From: Planctomycetota bacterium
GTDB lineage: Bacteria; Planctomycetota; Phycisphaerae; UBA1845; UTPLA1
DNA: 7,688 nucleotides
Reading direction: 5' to 3'
NCBI GenBank assembly: GCA_027295245.1
Contig: JAPULF010000541.1
Coordinates: 1-7,688, forward strand
How positions within the stretch are numbered: the first letter of the stretch is position 1; each line of letters opens with the position of its first letter. Shown here piece by piece: positions 1-5,909 of this stretch. Made by a program: the position numbers and the translations under genes. Below the pieces are notes generated by a model that was not told the DNA's origin, did not search any database, and worked only from the letters and a program-made list of their open reading frames with translations.

Positions 1-267
1 GAACGCGTTTGGCGCCTTCCGCTCTGGCCGGTGTATCGCGAGCAAATCGCCGGCGCCGATGGTGACATCAAGAACATCGGCGGGCGCCCCGCCGGGGCGA
101 TCACAGCCGCCATGTTCCTGAAGGAGTTCGTCGCGGACAAGACGCCCTGGGCCCACCTGGATATTGCCGGCCCCGCAACCACACTGACAGCCCAGCCCTA
201 TTGTCCGGTAGGTGCGACGGGTTACGGAGTACGGTTGCTCATGGACTACCTTCAAGAACTGAGTTAG
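1..267 (+). CDS. pepA: Leucyl aminopeptidase, M17 family (3' end only)
   Basis: The last 88 residues of a cytosolic M17 metallo-aminopeptidase, which removes N-terminal residues from peptides and usually works as a hexamer with two metal ions per subunit. The frame is open to the left edge, so the gene starts outside the window. The fragment carries the family's C-terminal signature: 'ERVWRLPLW' at residues 1-9, then 'DIKNIGGRPAGAITAAMFL' (about residues 22-40), then 'WAHLDIAG' and a terminal 'GATGYGVRLL'. These match the end of E. coli PepA closely (NIGGRPGGAITAG, WAHLDIAG, GATGRPV). The metal ligands and the NTDAEGR motif lie upstream and cannot be checked here. The gene ends in TAG and converges with the five - strand genes that follow. 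An internal ATG at 112 is not a start. The family assignment is secure; substrate preference cannot be told. Confidence 0.93.
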   Translation, partial: ERVWRLPLWPVYREQIAGADGDIKNIGGRPAGAITAAMFLKEFVADKTPWAHLDIAGPATTLTAQPYCPVGATGYGVRLLMDYLQELS

Positions 268-324
268 CGCGATTCGCGATTGGCTGCAGCGTCACCCCTT
301 GTCGGCGACGTGCTTCGCGCACCA

Positions 325-404
325 GGGTTCCCGTCGTAGGGGAACAGCCCTCGCGTCACAACCCTTCGTAAACTGCCATAGCCGCTTCTTTTCTCGGCGA
401 AGCG
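325..404. terminator. Convergent intergenic gap with two weak hairpins
   Basis: The 144 bases at 268-411 separate two converging genes, so a terminator would be expected here. I see two modest hairpins. One is GTTCCC (327-332) with GGGAAC (340-345) and a 7-base loop; GG and CC flank it beyond a small bulge. The other is CGCTTC (383-388) with GAAGCG (399-404) and a 10-base loop, starting 8 bases past the - strand stop codon. Read on the + strand, the second is followed a few bases later by T-rich sequence (TTCATATTTT, 411-420). Neither has a clean T-run directly after the stem in either direction, so a classical Rho-independent terminator is only weakly supported. Confidence 0.25.
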
Positions 405-411
405 CGCGAGT

Positions 412-1377
412 TCATATTTTCATCAGGTGATCCGGGTGTTCCCGGGCGTGCTGCTCGACGCGATCGGCGTATGTCTGAATCGCGGTGGCTACGGTCTGCT
501 CTTCGTCTTCCACCGCCTCCGGGTCGAACAGGGGCGGCGTGGAGATGATCTGGTAGTGAAAGTTGGGACGCGATATGACAAAGCCCTGCAACACGGTGGC
601 CTTGCAGCGGATCGCGATCTTGAGCGGGCCGGTCAAGAAATCGCGGGTTTCTCCGAAGATGGACACGGGGTAGGTCTTCAACGTCTGGCCGCGCGCGCGG
701 TCCACGTCGAGGAGGCTGGCGACGATCTCATTGTCTCGATAGTAGCGGAAGAGTTCGCGGGGAAAGGCGTCGCTGTAGAACATCTTCATCGCGGCGATCT
801 CGGGAAAGGTCTCGCGGTATTTCCGTTGAATGTAGCGCCGGACGTGGCTTTCCTTGGGATCGCGCACACCCGCCAGCCGGTATCCCATCAGGGCCATCAT
901 GAGACCGGCGACGTGCTGAGATCCGAAATGACACATCGCGGCAAAGAGGCCCTTGTTACGGGCCAGCGCGGCGTTGACGTGCTCTCGGCCGATGAATTCG
1001 ATGCGTCCGAGCAGTTGGTCGCGGGGAATGCGATCCATGATCGTGTAGAACATCTTGTCGCAGCGGATGCGCATGAAATACTGCCGCGTGACGCGACGCC
1101 GCCAGGAAGGCGTGGCCCGATCCTTGAAAAACTGTTTGAGCTTTGTGTGTACGCGGCGGCGGCGGTTATAGTCGGTCAGATACTCTAATGTTCCGAAGAA
1201 TCGTCCCATCAAATAGAGACCGTTCAATCCGAACAAACGGATGCAGCCGGCGAGACACGCCCTGACCACCACGATACGAGCCCGAACAAATGCCGGCACC
1301 GGGCGCACGTCGACCGAAGCCTTTTTTTGAGTCCGGGACACGCCCATTTCAATCGGATCGACGGATGTGGTCGGCAT
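412..1377 (-). CDS. LpxL/HtrB-like lysophospholipid (lipid A-type) acyltransferase
   Basis: Predicted membrane-associated acyltransferase of the LpxL/HtrB superfamily, which transfers fatty acyl chains to lipid A precursors or other glycolipids at the inner membrane. Numbered from ATG 1377 it has 321 residues, close to the usual 300 or so. A basic, hydrophobic N-terminal segment (about residues 30-68) would anchor it. 'GREHVNAAL...GLFAAMCHFG' and 'DVDRARG...FGETRDFLTGPLKIAIRCKATV' match the family's conserved blocks. The catalytic HX4(D/E) site reads H-F-G-S-Q-H (His150, His155), so the expected acid is a histidine. The frame is also open to a TTG at 1485 (357 residues), 8 bases after the EF-G stop, with GGAG only 3 bases ahead of it. 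I prefer ATG 1377, or ATG 1347, because they place the motif histidine near its E. coli position (132). Neither ATG has a clear Shine-Dalgarno site, so the start is uncertain. It is probably cotranscribed with the EF-G gene. Confidence 0.8.
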   Translation of the reverse strand: MPTTSVDPIEMGVSRTQKKASVDVRPVPAFVRARIVVVRACLAGCIRLFGLNGLYLMGRFFGTLEYLTDYNRRRRVHTKLKQFFKDRATPSWRRRVTRQYFMRIRCDKMFYTIMDRIPRDQLLGRIEFIGREHVNAALARNKGLFAAMCHFGSQHVAGLMMALMGYRLAGVRDPKESHVRRYIQRKYRETFPEIAAMKMFYSDAFPRELFRYYRDNEIVASLLDVDRARGQTLKTYPVSIFGETRDFLTGPLKIAIRCKATVLQGFVISRPNFHYQIISTPPLFDPEAVEDEEQTVATAIQTYADRVEQHAREHPDHLMKI

Positions 1378-1493
1378 GGAGACTGTATCAACTCTCGCCA
1401 AAAGGTATTCTCTCGAATCGCGTCCGGCAGCGCCTTGACCGGGCAGGCGGCCCGGAGCGGCCGGAGACAAGCCGGTGGTCCGCAATTGCTCCG

Positions 1494-3524
1494 TTATTCG
1501 TCGTCGGCTTTCTTGGGCTTGTGCTGTGCGATAATCTGCTGGGCTTCGTTACTGGGAACCTGCTCGTAGTGGGATAGCTCCAGGGCATAACTTCCCTTGC
1601 CGCCCGTGATCGAACTCAGTCGAGAGTGGTAGTCCGCGACTTTCGCCAGGGGAACCTGGGCCTTGATGAGGGTAAGATTGCCCGCGAGCATATCCTGGCC
1701 GCTGGGTCGACCGCGGCGCTGGGCCAAATCCCCCGTGATGTCTCCAACATTCTCGGACGGCACGGTCACCTCGATATCGACGATCGGTTCGAGCAGCACC
1801 GGTTTGGCCTTTTGTACCGCGTCCCTGAATGCGTATTTGCCTGCGGTCTTGAACGCGACTTCCTTGGAGTCGACCGGGTGGTGTTTGCCATCGTAAACCG
1901 AGACCTTCACGTCCTGTATGGGGAATCCGGCAATGGCGCCTTGGCCAATCAGTTCGACGACGCCTTTCTTGATGGCGCCTTCGAACTGGCCCGGAATAGA
2001 GCCCCCGAAGATGTCCCAACCCCACTCCATGGTGGGATCGCTGCCGCGTTCCAGCGGTTCGATCCGCAAGTACACTTCTCCGAACTGGCCGGCGCCTCCG
2101 GTCTGTTTTTTGTGGCGATAGTGACCCTCGGCCTTCGAGGTAATCGTCTCGCGATAGGGGATCTTGGGTGGCTTGGTGCTCACGTCCACCTTGAATTGCC
2201 TGAGCATCTTCGACAGGATGACGCGCAGGTGAAGGTCGCCGACTCCGCTAATCACGAGTTCGTGCGTCTGGGCGTCGTGCATGGTCTTGAAGCACGGGTC
2301 GATGTCCGTAAAACGACGGACCGCGTCACCGATCTTGGCCTCGTCGCCGCGGTTCTTGGGCTCCACGGCAAGCGAAAACATCGGCATGGGCAACTTGATC
2401 ATGGGAATCTTGCCGTCGTTCGATTCGGAAAAGACGGTGTCCCCGCAATGCAGGTCCATTTTGGCGACCGCGAAGATGTCCCCGGCAATTCCCGCATCTA
2501 CGTCCTTGTGGTCGTTTCCTTGAAACTTCAGCAGGTGGCCCGGCCGCGCCCCTTTGCGCTCGCCGGAGGCCATGAGACTCGCGTCTGACTTCAGGGACCC
2601 GCCCAGTCCGCGAATGAACGAGTATTTGAGATTGCTCTTGTTGTCCACAGCGAGTCGGAAGACCAGGCCGCAGAAAGGACCCTCGGCGGCAACGGGTTTT
2701 TCTTCGCCGGCCATGACAAGAACGCGTTGCTTGCCGACGACGGGCGATGGACAACCGAGTGCGATGAAGTCCAGCAATTCCTTGATGCCGACGTTGCCTC
2801 GGGCGTTGGTAAACAGCACCGGAACAATCGTTCCCTTCGCGACGGCCTTGGCGAGGTGTTTCTTGACTTCGTCGGCACTGACCTCGCCCTCCTCGAGGTA
2901 CTTGTTCATCAGGTCGTCGTCGCACTCGACGACGCGCTCCACGATGTTCGTATGGACCTCGGCGACGCTGGCAAAGTCCGTGTCGCCGGCCTCGTTGGCA
3001 AGGCAATCGACCACCGACTTGCCGCCGTCCGCGGGAAGATTGATCGGCGTCACCTCCGCGCAAAAGCCCTCCTGGAGACTCTTCAGCAGTTCGTCCAGGC
3101 GGACATTGTCGGCATCGATGCGGTTGACGACGATGGCGCGGGCAAGGCCGTGGTTCTTGGCCTGGTCGCGCATGCGGCGCGTGTTGACTTCGATTCCGGC
3201 GCCGGCATGAACAACGACCACGGCGGTTTCAACCGCCGCGAGGGACGCGATTGCGGGCCCGATGAAATCCGGAGCACCCGGTGTATCGACGATGTTGATG
3301 TGTCTGTCATTGTGCGTCACGTTTAGAACGTGTGACTCGATTGAACACCCCCGTTCCTTTTCTTCTTCGTCGGTGTCGAGGTGGCTCGTTTTGTCCATCA
3401 CGCTGCCCAGCCGATTCGTCACACCCGTGACGTGCAGAAGGGCTTCGCAAAGGGAAGTCTTTCCGGCCCCTCCATGGCCGACGAAAGCAATGTTGCGGAT
3501 GTCGTTGATTGTATAACCTGGCAT
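1494..3524 (-). CDS. fusA: Elongation factor G paralog (EF-G II / spdEFG-like translational GTPase)
   Basis: A full-length (676 residues) five-domain translational GTPase of the EF-G family; canonical EF-G drives ribosomal translocation and recycling in the cytoplasm. G motifs in order: G1 GHGGAGKT (16-23), switch I RGCSI (58-62), G3 DTPGA (80-84), G4 NRID (134-137), and a weak G5 in 'TNARG'. Domain IV begins near 'YRETI' (about 457), with 'QTGGAGQFG' at 474-482. The domain IV tip 'DGKHHPVDS' (545-553) keeps a histidine (His549) that lines up with the E. coli tip His583. Domain V includes 'GDLAQRRGRPSG'. The altered G motifs mark it as a paralog rather than the housekeeping EF-G. I chose ATG 3524 because GGAGG lies 4 bases ahead and 'YTINDIRNIAFVGHG' fits the family's N terminus. 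The longer frame from GTG 3566 has no Shine-Dalgarno site and overlaps an inverted repeat. The acyltransferase gene follows closely. The exact cellular role is not determinable from sequence. Confidence 0.93.
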   Translation of the reverse strand: MPGYTINDIRNIAFVGHGGAGKTSLCEALLHVTGVTNRLGSVMDKTSHLDTDEEEKERGCSIESHVLNVTHNDRHINIVDTPGAPDFIGPAIASLAAVETAVVVVHAGAGIEVNTRRMRDQAKNHGLARAIVVNRIDADNVRLDELLKSLQEGFCAEVTPINLPADGGKSVVDCLANEAGDTDFASVAEVHTNIVERVVECDDDLMNKYLEEGEVSADEVKKHLAKAVAKGTIVPVLFTNARGNVGIKELLDFIALGCPSPVVGKQRVLVMAGEEKPVAAEGPFCGLVFRLAVDNKSNLKYSFIRGLGGSLKSDASLMASGERKGARPGHLLKFQGNDHKDVDAGIAGDIFAVAKMDLHCGDTVFSESNDGKIPMIKLPMPMFSLAVEPKNRGDEAKIGDAVRRFTDIDPCFKTMHDAQTHELVISGVGDLHLRVILSKMLRQFKVDVSTKPPKIPYRETITSKAEGHYRHKKQTGGAGQFGEVYLRIEPLERGSDPTMEWGWDIFGGSIPGQFEGAIKKGVVELIGQGAIAGFPIQDVKVSVYDGKHHPVDSKEVAFKTAGKYAFRDAVQKAKPVLLEPIVDIEVTVPSENVGDITGDLAQRRGRPSGQDMLAGNLTLIKAQVPLAKVADYHSRLSSITGGKGSYALELSHYEQVPSNEAQQIIAQHKPKKADDE

Positions 3525-3528
3525 GGCG

Positions 3529-3533
3529 CCTCC
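3529..3533 (-). promoter_or_regulatory. Shine-Dalgarno site of the EF-G gene
   Basis: The - strand reads CGGAGGCGCCATG, placing GGAGG 4 bases before ATG 3524. This decides the start: the in-frame GTG 42 bases upstream has nothing comparable. The GGAGG ends next to a GC-rich CGCC spacer. Confidence 0.7.
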
Positions 3534-3556
3534 GAAGCTCTGTGGCAGATTCCCTG

Positions 3557-3582
3557 GGTCGGACACCGCAGGCAGTCCGACC
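3557..3582 (-). repeat. Perfect inverted repeat in the leader of the EF-G gene
   Basis: GGTCGGAC (3557-3564) and GTCCGACC (3575-3582) form a perfect 8-base-pair stem around a 10-base loop. The near edge is 32 bases upstream of the EF-G start codon. In the transcript this would be a stable leader hairpin; as DNA it could be a protein-binding site. No T-run follows it, so it is unlikely to be a terminator. Stems of this size do arise by chance about once in a window this long, so only its position makes it notable. Confidence 0.45.
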
Positions 3583-3602
3583 GGGCGATTCAGAAAGCGG
3601 AA

Positions 3603-3631
3603 AGCTTAGCGTTGCCTACATGCCTCGGCAA
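3603..3631 (-). promoter_or_regulatory. Weak candidate promoter for the EF-G gene
   Basis: Within the 197-base non-coding stretch 3525-3721, the - strand shows TTGCCG (3626-3631), a 17-base spacer and TAAGCT (3603-3608). The matches to the sigma-70 -35 and -10 boxes are 4 of 6 and 3 of 6. If used, the start site near 3596 would give a leader of about 70 bases holding the inverted repeat at 3557-3582. The nearby CCCCGTATATGGGG (about 3640-3653) is another AT-containing spot but lacks a matching -35. A promoter is expected here because the previous gene ends at 3722, but this one is a guess. Confidence 0.25.
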
Positions 3632-3721
3632 GGGCCGTGCCCCGTATATGGGGTTCTTGCGGCCGTCCGGACGAGCGCAAATCTCCCGCCGACGAAAACG
3701 CACCCTCTTCTCAGGCCGTAG

Positions 3722-4306
3722 TCAGTCTGCCTGAACCGGCTCTGACCGGTCGGCAGCAACATCCGGCGGCACCCGATCGGGTGCTGCTCGCTTGGCGTCG
3801 TGATCGCGCCAGACCAGACCCTTGCTGATACGACCGTCGCTTTCCATCAAGGTTCCCGGCGGGGTGACGATCGCGCTGACGGGCCAGACGAGCGTGTTCA
3901 CCGTAAAGCGCGCCGGACCGTAAGCCATGTGAAGGTAATCCACCCAATTCCATGCGAACTCCGTATCCGGAGCATCTTCATCCTGGGTGGGCGTGAACCG
4001 GTTACCCTTGTCCTCGAAGGGATCTTCCCACCAGAGCGGCCAATGGGTCGTCGCGCCGTTTTCATAGTAGACGGTGTGGGCGGCGAAATTCCGCTGCTTG
4101 TGACGGCCGAATTCCCGGCGACCCGTGTGACCCTCCGCGCTCGGCGTGGTCATCTCGGCGTCGATGCATGCGCTGGAATCCTTCCAGGGATTATTCACCT
4201 GCGCGCAGCCGGCCACGATTGTGAGGGCAACCAGTGCCGCCGTAAACTTTGTAAGCAACATCGAAATCGCCCGCGGAGCGGCGGCACGATACGCACGCTT
4301 TTTCAT
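3722..4306 (-). CDS. Predicted lipoprotein of unknown function
   Basis: I do not recognise a characterised domain. From ATG 4306 the product has 194 residues. It begins MKKR, then a hydrophobic segment, then a lipobox 'IVAGC' with the lipidated cysteine at residue 34. Alanine follows at +2, which does not signal inner-membrane retention under the E. coli Lol rule. The mature part is rich in aromatic and acidic residues, notably 'HWPLWWEDPFEDKGN' (about 88-102) and 'FAWNWVDYLHMAYGPARF'. A semi-hydrophobic run then leads into 'VTPPGTLMESDG', and the C-terminal tail is charged and proline-rich. The start is uncertain. ATG 4261 also gives a good lipoprotein signal with cysteine at residue 19. The longest frame, from ATG 4393, overlaps the guaB end by 62 bases and puts non-signal sequence in front. 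No start has a clear Shine-Dalgarno site. It lies 25 bases behind guaB and is probably cotranscribed or translationally coupled with it. An envelope role is inferred from the signal only. Confidence 0.72.
   Translation of the reverse strand: MKKRAYRAAAPRAISMLLTKFTAALVALTIVAGCAQVNNPWKDSSACIDAEMTTPSAEGHTGRREFGRHKQRNFAAHTVYYENGATTHWPLWWEDPFEDKGNRFTPTQDEDAPDTEFAWNWVDYLHMAYGPARFTVNTLVWPVSAIVTPPGTLMESDGRISKGLVWRDHDAKRAAPDRVPPDVAADRSEPVQAD
3769..3784. repeat. 16-base perfect palindrome inside the lipoprotein gene
   Basis: GCACCCGATCGGGTGC reads the same on both strands. It lies in the 3' part of the lipoprotein gene, across codons for about residues 175-180. As RNA it can fold with a GATC loop and a 6-base-pair stem, extended by further pairs (two of them G-U) to about 3765-3788. 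It starts 45 bases before the gene's stop codon and has no T-run after it. It could be a protein-binding site, a 3'-end stabilising hairpin, or chance in GC-rich DNA. Confidence 0.5.
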
Positions 4307-4331
4307 CTCGTACGCGGCGGCCACCCATTCG

Positions 4332-5804
4332 TCAGATGTCGACGGTGGTATCAATTGCATAATTCGGTGATTCCTTTGTAATGACGATGTCATGGGGGTG
4401 CGATTCTACGACCCCGGCGGAAGACGCCCTGATGAAACGGGCGTCGTGTCGCATCGCGTTGATCGACGGCGTGCCGCAGTAACCCATGCCTGCGCGGAGT
4501 CCGCCTACGAGTTGGTACGAGAAGTCCGCCAGCTTTCCGCGATAGGGCACGCGCCCCTCGACGCCCTCGGGCACCAGCTTGTCGCGCTGTTCTGCGTCGC
4601 CCTGACTGTATCGGTCGGCACTGCCCGAAACCATAGCGCCCATCGACCCCATCCCGCGGTATTCCTTGAAACGGCGGCCCTTCCAATGGACCAGATGGCC
4701 GGGCGATTCATCCAGGCCCGCGAAGAGCGAGCCCAGCATCACGCTGCTGGCCCCTGCCGCGATGGCCTTGGCAATGTCCCCGGAAAAGCGAACGCCGCCG
4801 TCCGCAATGACGGGGACCCCCGCGTCCTCGGCGACGGACACGACATTCATGATCGCGGTAATCTGGGGTACGCCGACGCCTGATATGACCCGAGTCGTGC
4901 AGATCGAACCCGGTCCGATGCCGACCTTGAGCCCGTCGGCGCCGGCGTCGATCAGATCCCGCGCCGCATCGGCCGTGGCGATATTTCCTGCCACTATGTC
5001 TATATCAAGCCTCTGCCGGATACTCCGCACCGTTTCAATGACGTTGTCGGAGTGGCCGTGGGCGGTGTCGACCGCAATCACGTCCACGCCCATCGCGATC
5101 AAGGCGTCCACCCGCTCGTAGTCGTGAACGCCGACCGCAGCGCCGACTCGCAACCGGCCCTGGGAATCGCGGGCACTGCTGGGATACTGTCGGTTCTTAT
5201 CGATGTCCTTGATCGTAATGAGCCCGGCGAGACGATAGTCCGCGTCCACGAGAAGAAGTTTCTCGACTTTGTGGGCCTGGAGAATCGCGTCAGCTTTGTC
5301 CAAACCGGTGCTCGGCGGGGCCGTGACCAGGTGTTCCTTGGTCATCACGTCGCGCACGAGCTTGCGCTGAGGCTCAATGAACTTCAGATCGCGCCGCGTG
5401 ATGATTCCAACAAGCTTTTTGTTCTCCGCGACGACGGGAACACCCGAGATGTTGTGCAGCCGCATGAGCTCGACGGCCCGTTCAACGGAGTCGTCGGGAC
5501 AAAGCGTAACCGGGTCCGCGATGACGCCGTGGGCGCTCCGTTTGACTTTCTCGACCTCGCGACACTGGGCTTCAATCGAGAGATTCTTGTGGATGATTCC
5601 GATGCCGCCCTCTTGGGCCAGGACGATCGCGAGCCCGGACTCGGTAACGGTGTCCATTGGGGCAGAAACGAGCGGAATATTGATCGTGATATTGCGCGTC
5701 AGGTAGGTACGAACATCCACGTCCTTCGGCACAACACCGCTTCGGGCGGGGACGAGCAATACATCATCGAAAGTGATGCCGTCTCCGATGATCTTATCGG
5801 TCAT
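4332..5804 (-). CDS. guaB: Inosine-5'-monophosphate dehydrogenase
   Basis: Cytosolic enzyme oxidising IMP to XMP with NAD+, the committed step of GTP synthesis; normally a tetramer. The 490-residue length is typical. The N-terminal '[11 protein letters not shown]' (10-20) opens the barrel. Two CBS domains, about residues 95-205, interrupt it ('[16 protein letters not shown]', 'VGIITRRDL', '[10 protein letters not shown]'). The catalytic loop '[18 protein letters not shown]' has the nucleophile Cys302. The IMP phosphate site includes '[18 protein letters not shown]' (335-352), followed by '[11 protein letters not shown]'. The mobile flap holds the Arg398-Tyr399 dyad in 'SADRYSQ' and '[11 protein letters not shown]' (413-423). 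'[11 protein letters not shown]' (434-444) is intact. I chose ATG 5804 because AAGGAG lies 8 bases ahead and '[17 protein letters not shown]' fits the family. The longer frame to TTG 5867 would start within the -35 box. Its own promoter lies just upstream, and the lipoprotein gene follows 25 bases behind. All catalytic residues checked are present. Confidence 0.97.
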   Translation of the reverse strand: MTDKIIGDGITFDDVLLVPARSGVVPKDVDVRTYLTRNITINIPLVSAPMDTVTESGLAIVLAQEGGIGIIHKNLSIEAQCREVEKVKRSAHGVIADPVTLCPDDSVERAVELMRLHNISGVPVVAENKKLVGIITRRDLKFIEPQRKLVRDVMTKEHLVTAPPSTGLDKADAILQAHKVEKLLLVDADYRLAGLITIKDIDKNRQYPSSARDSQGRLRVGAAVGVHDYERVDALIAMGVDVIAVDTAHGHSDNVIETVRSIRQRLDIDIVAGNIATADAARDLIDAGADGLKVGIGPGSICTTRVISGVGVPQITAIMNVVSVAEDAGVPVIADGGVRFSGDIAKAIAAGASSVMLGSLFAGLDESPGHLVHWKGRRFKEYRGMGSMGAMVSGSADRYSQGDAEQRDKLVPEGVEGRVPYRGKLADFSYQLVGGLRAGMGYCGTPSINAMRHDARFIRASSAGVVESHPHDIVITKESPNYAIDTTVDI

Positions 5805-5812
5805 TGGCCGGA

Positions 5813-5818
5813 CTCCTT
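5813..5818 (-). promoter_or_regulatory. Shine-Dalgarno site of guaB
   Basis: AAGGAG on the - strand sits 8 bases before ATG 5804, a good spacing. It confirms the start over the longer TTG-initiated frame. Confidence 0.8.
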
Positions 5819-5839
5819 GCCGAACAGGGCAATTCTCCG

Positions 5840-5867
5840 ATTCTAACCGCACCTGCCCGTCTTTCAA
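5840..5867 (-). promoter_or_regulatory. Near-consensus sigma-70 promoter of guaB
   Basis: On the - strand, TTGAAA (5862-5867, 5 of 6 matches to TTGACA) is followed by a 16-base spacer and TAGAAT (5840-5845, 5 of 6 matches to TATAAT). Transcription would begin near 5833, leaving a leader of about 29 bases with the AAGGAG site correctly placed. It lies wholly in the 105-base gap between the upstream gene's stop and the guaB start. This is the clearest promoter in the window. Whether it is controlled by purines or growth rate cannot be read from sequence. Confidence 0.65.
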
Positions 5868-5879
5868 GGAACCGTCGTT

Positions 5880-5889
5880 CGACCGGTCG
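5880..5889. repeat. Small perfect palindrome upstream of the guaB promoter
   Basis: CGACCGGTCG is a 10-base perfect palindrome lying 12 bases upstream of the guaB -35 box and 20 bases past the stop of the preceding gene. It could be a regulator site or part of a weak stem between the two genes. Palindromes of this length are expected by chance several times in GC-rich DNA of this size, so only its position supports it. Confidence 0.25.
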
Positions 5890-5909
5890 GCCGCAAGAGC
5901 CCAACCCGA

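Noticed and set aside
427..1188. 253-codon open frame on the + strand
   Set aside because: It is antisense to the acyltransferase, whose family blocks are clear on the other strand.
1499..1513. 15-base exact repeat shared with 5957-5971
   Set aside because: Both copies encode a Lys-Ala-Asp-Asp stretch near the C terminus of different proteins (EF-G and the Wzy_C protein). With no flanking similarity it is most simply coincidence of codon use.
1626..2588. 320-codon open frame on the + strand
   Set aside because: It is fully antisense to the conserved EF-G coding sequence; its composition (rich in H, D, V, R) is the mirror of high-GC coding DNA, and it shows no family motif or Shine-Dalgarno site.
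3566..3566. GTG start giving a 690-residue EF-G
   Set aside because: It has no Shine-Dalgarno site, overlaps an inverted repeat, and adds sequence absent from the family; ATG 3524 has GGAGG 4 bases ahead.
3381..3734. 117-codon + strand frame partly filling the gap upstream of the EF-G gene
   Set aside because: Its first part is antisense to EF-G, and the remainder is low-complexity, arginine- and proline-rich sequence with no start signal; the gap is better explained as the EF-G promoter and leader.
3744..3754. GACCGGTCGGC shared with 5881-5891 near the guaB promoter, considered as a common operator
   Set aside because: Several shared 11-base words are expected by chance in a window this size, and one copy lies inside the lipoprotein gene.
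5052..5846. 264-codon open frame on the + strand
   Set aside because: It is antisense to guaB and runs over its promoter and Shine-Dalgarno site; it is a typical mirror frame.
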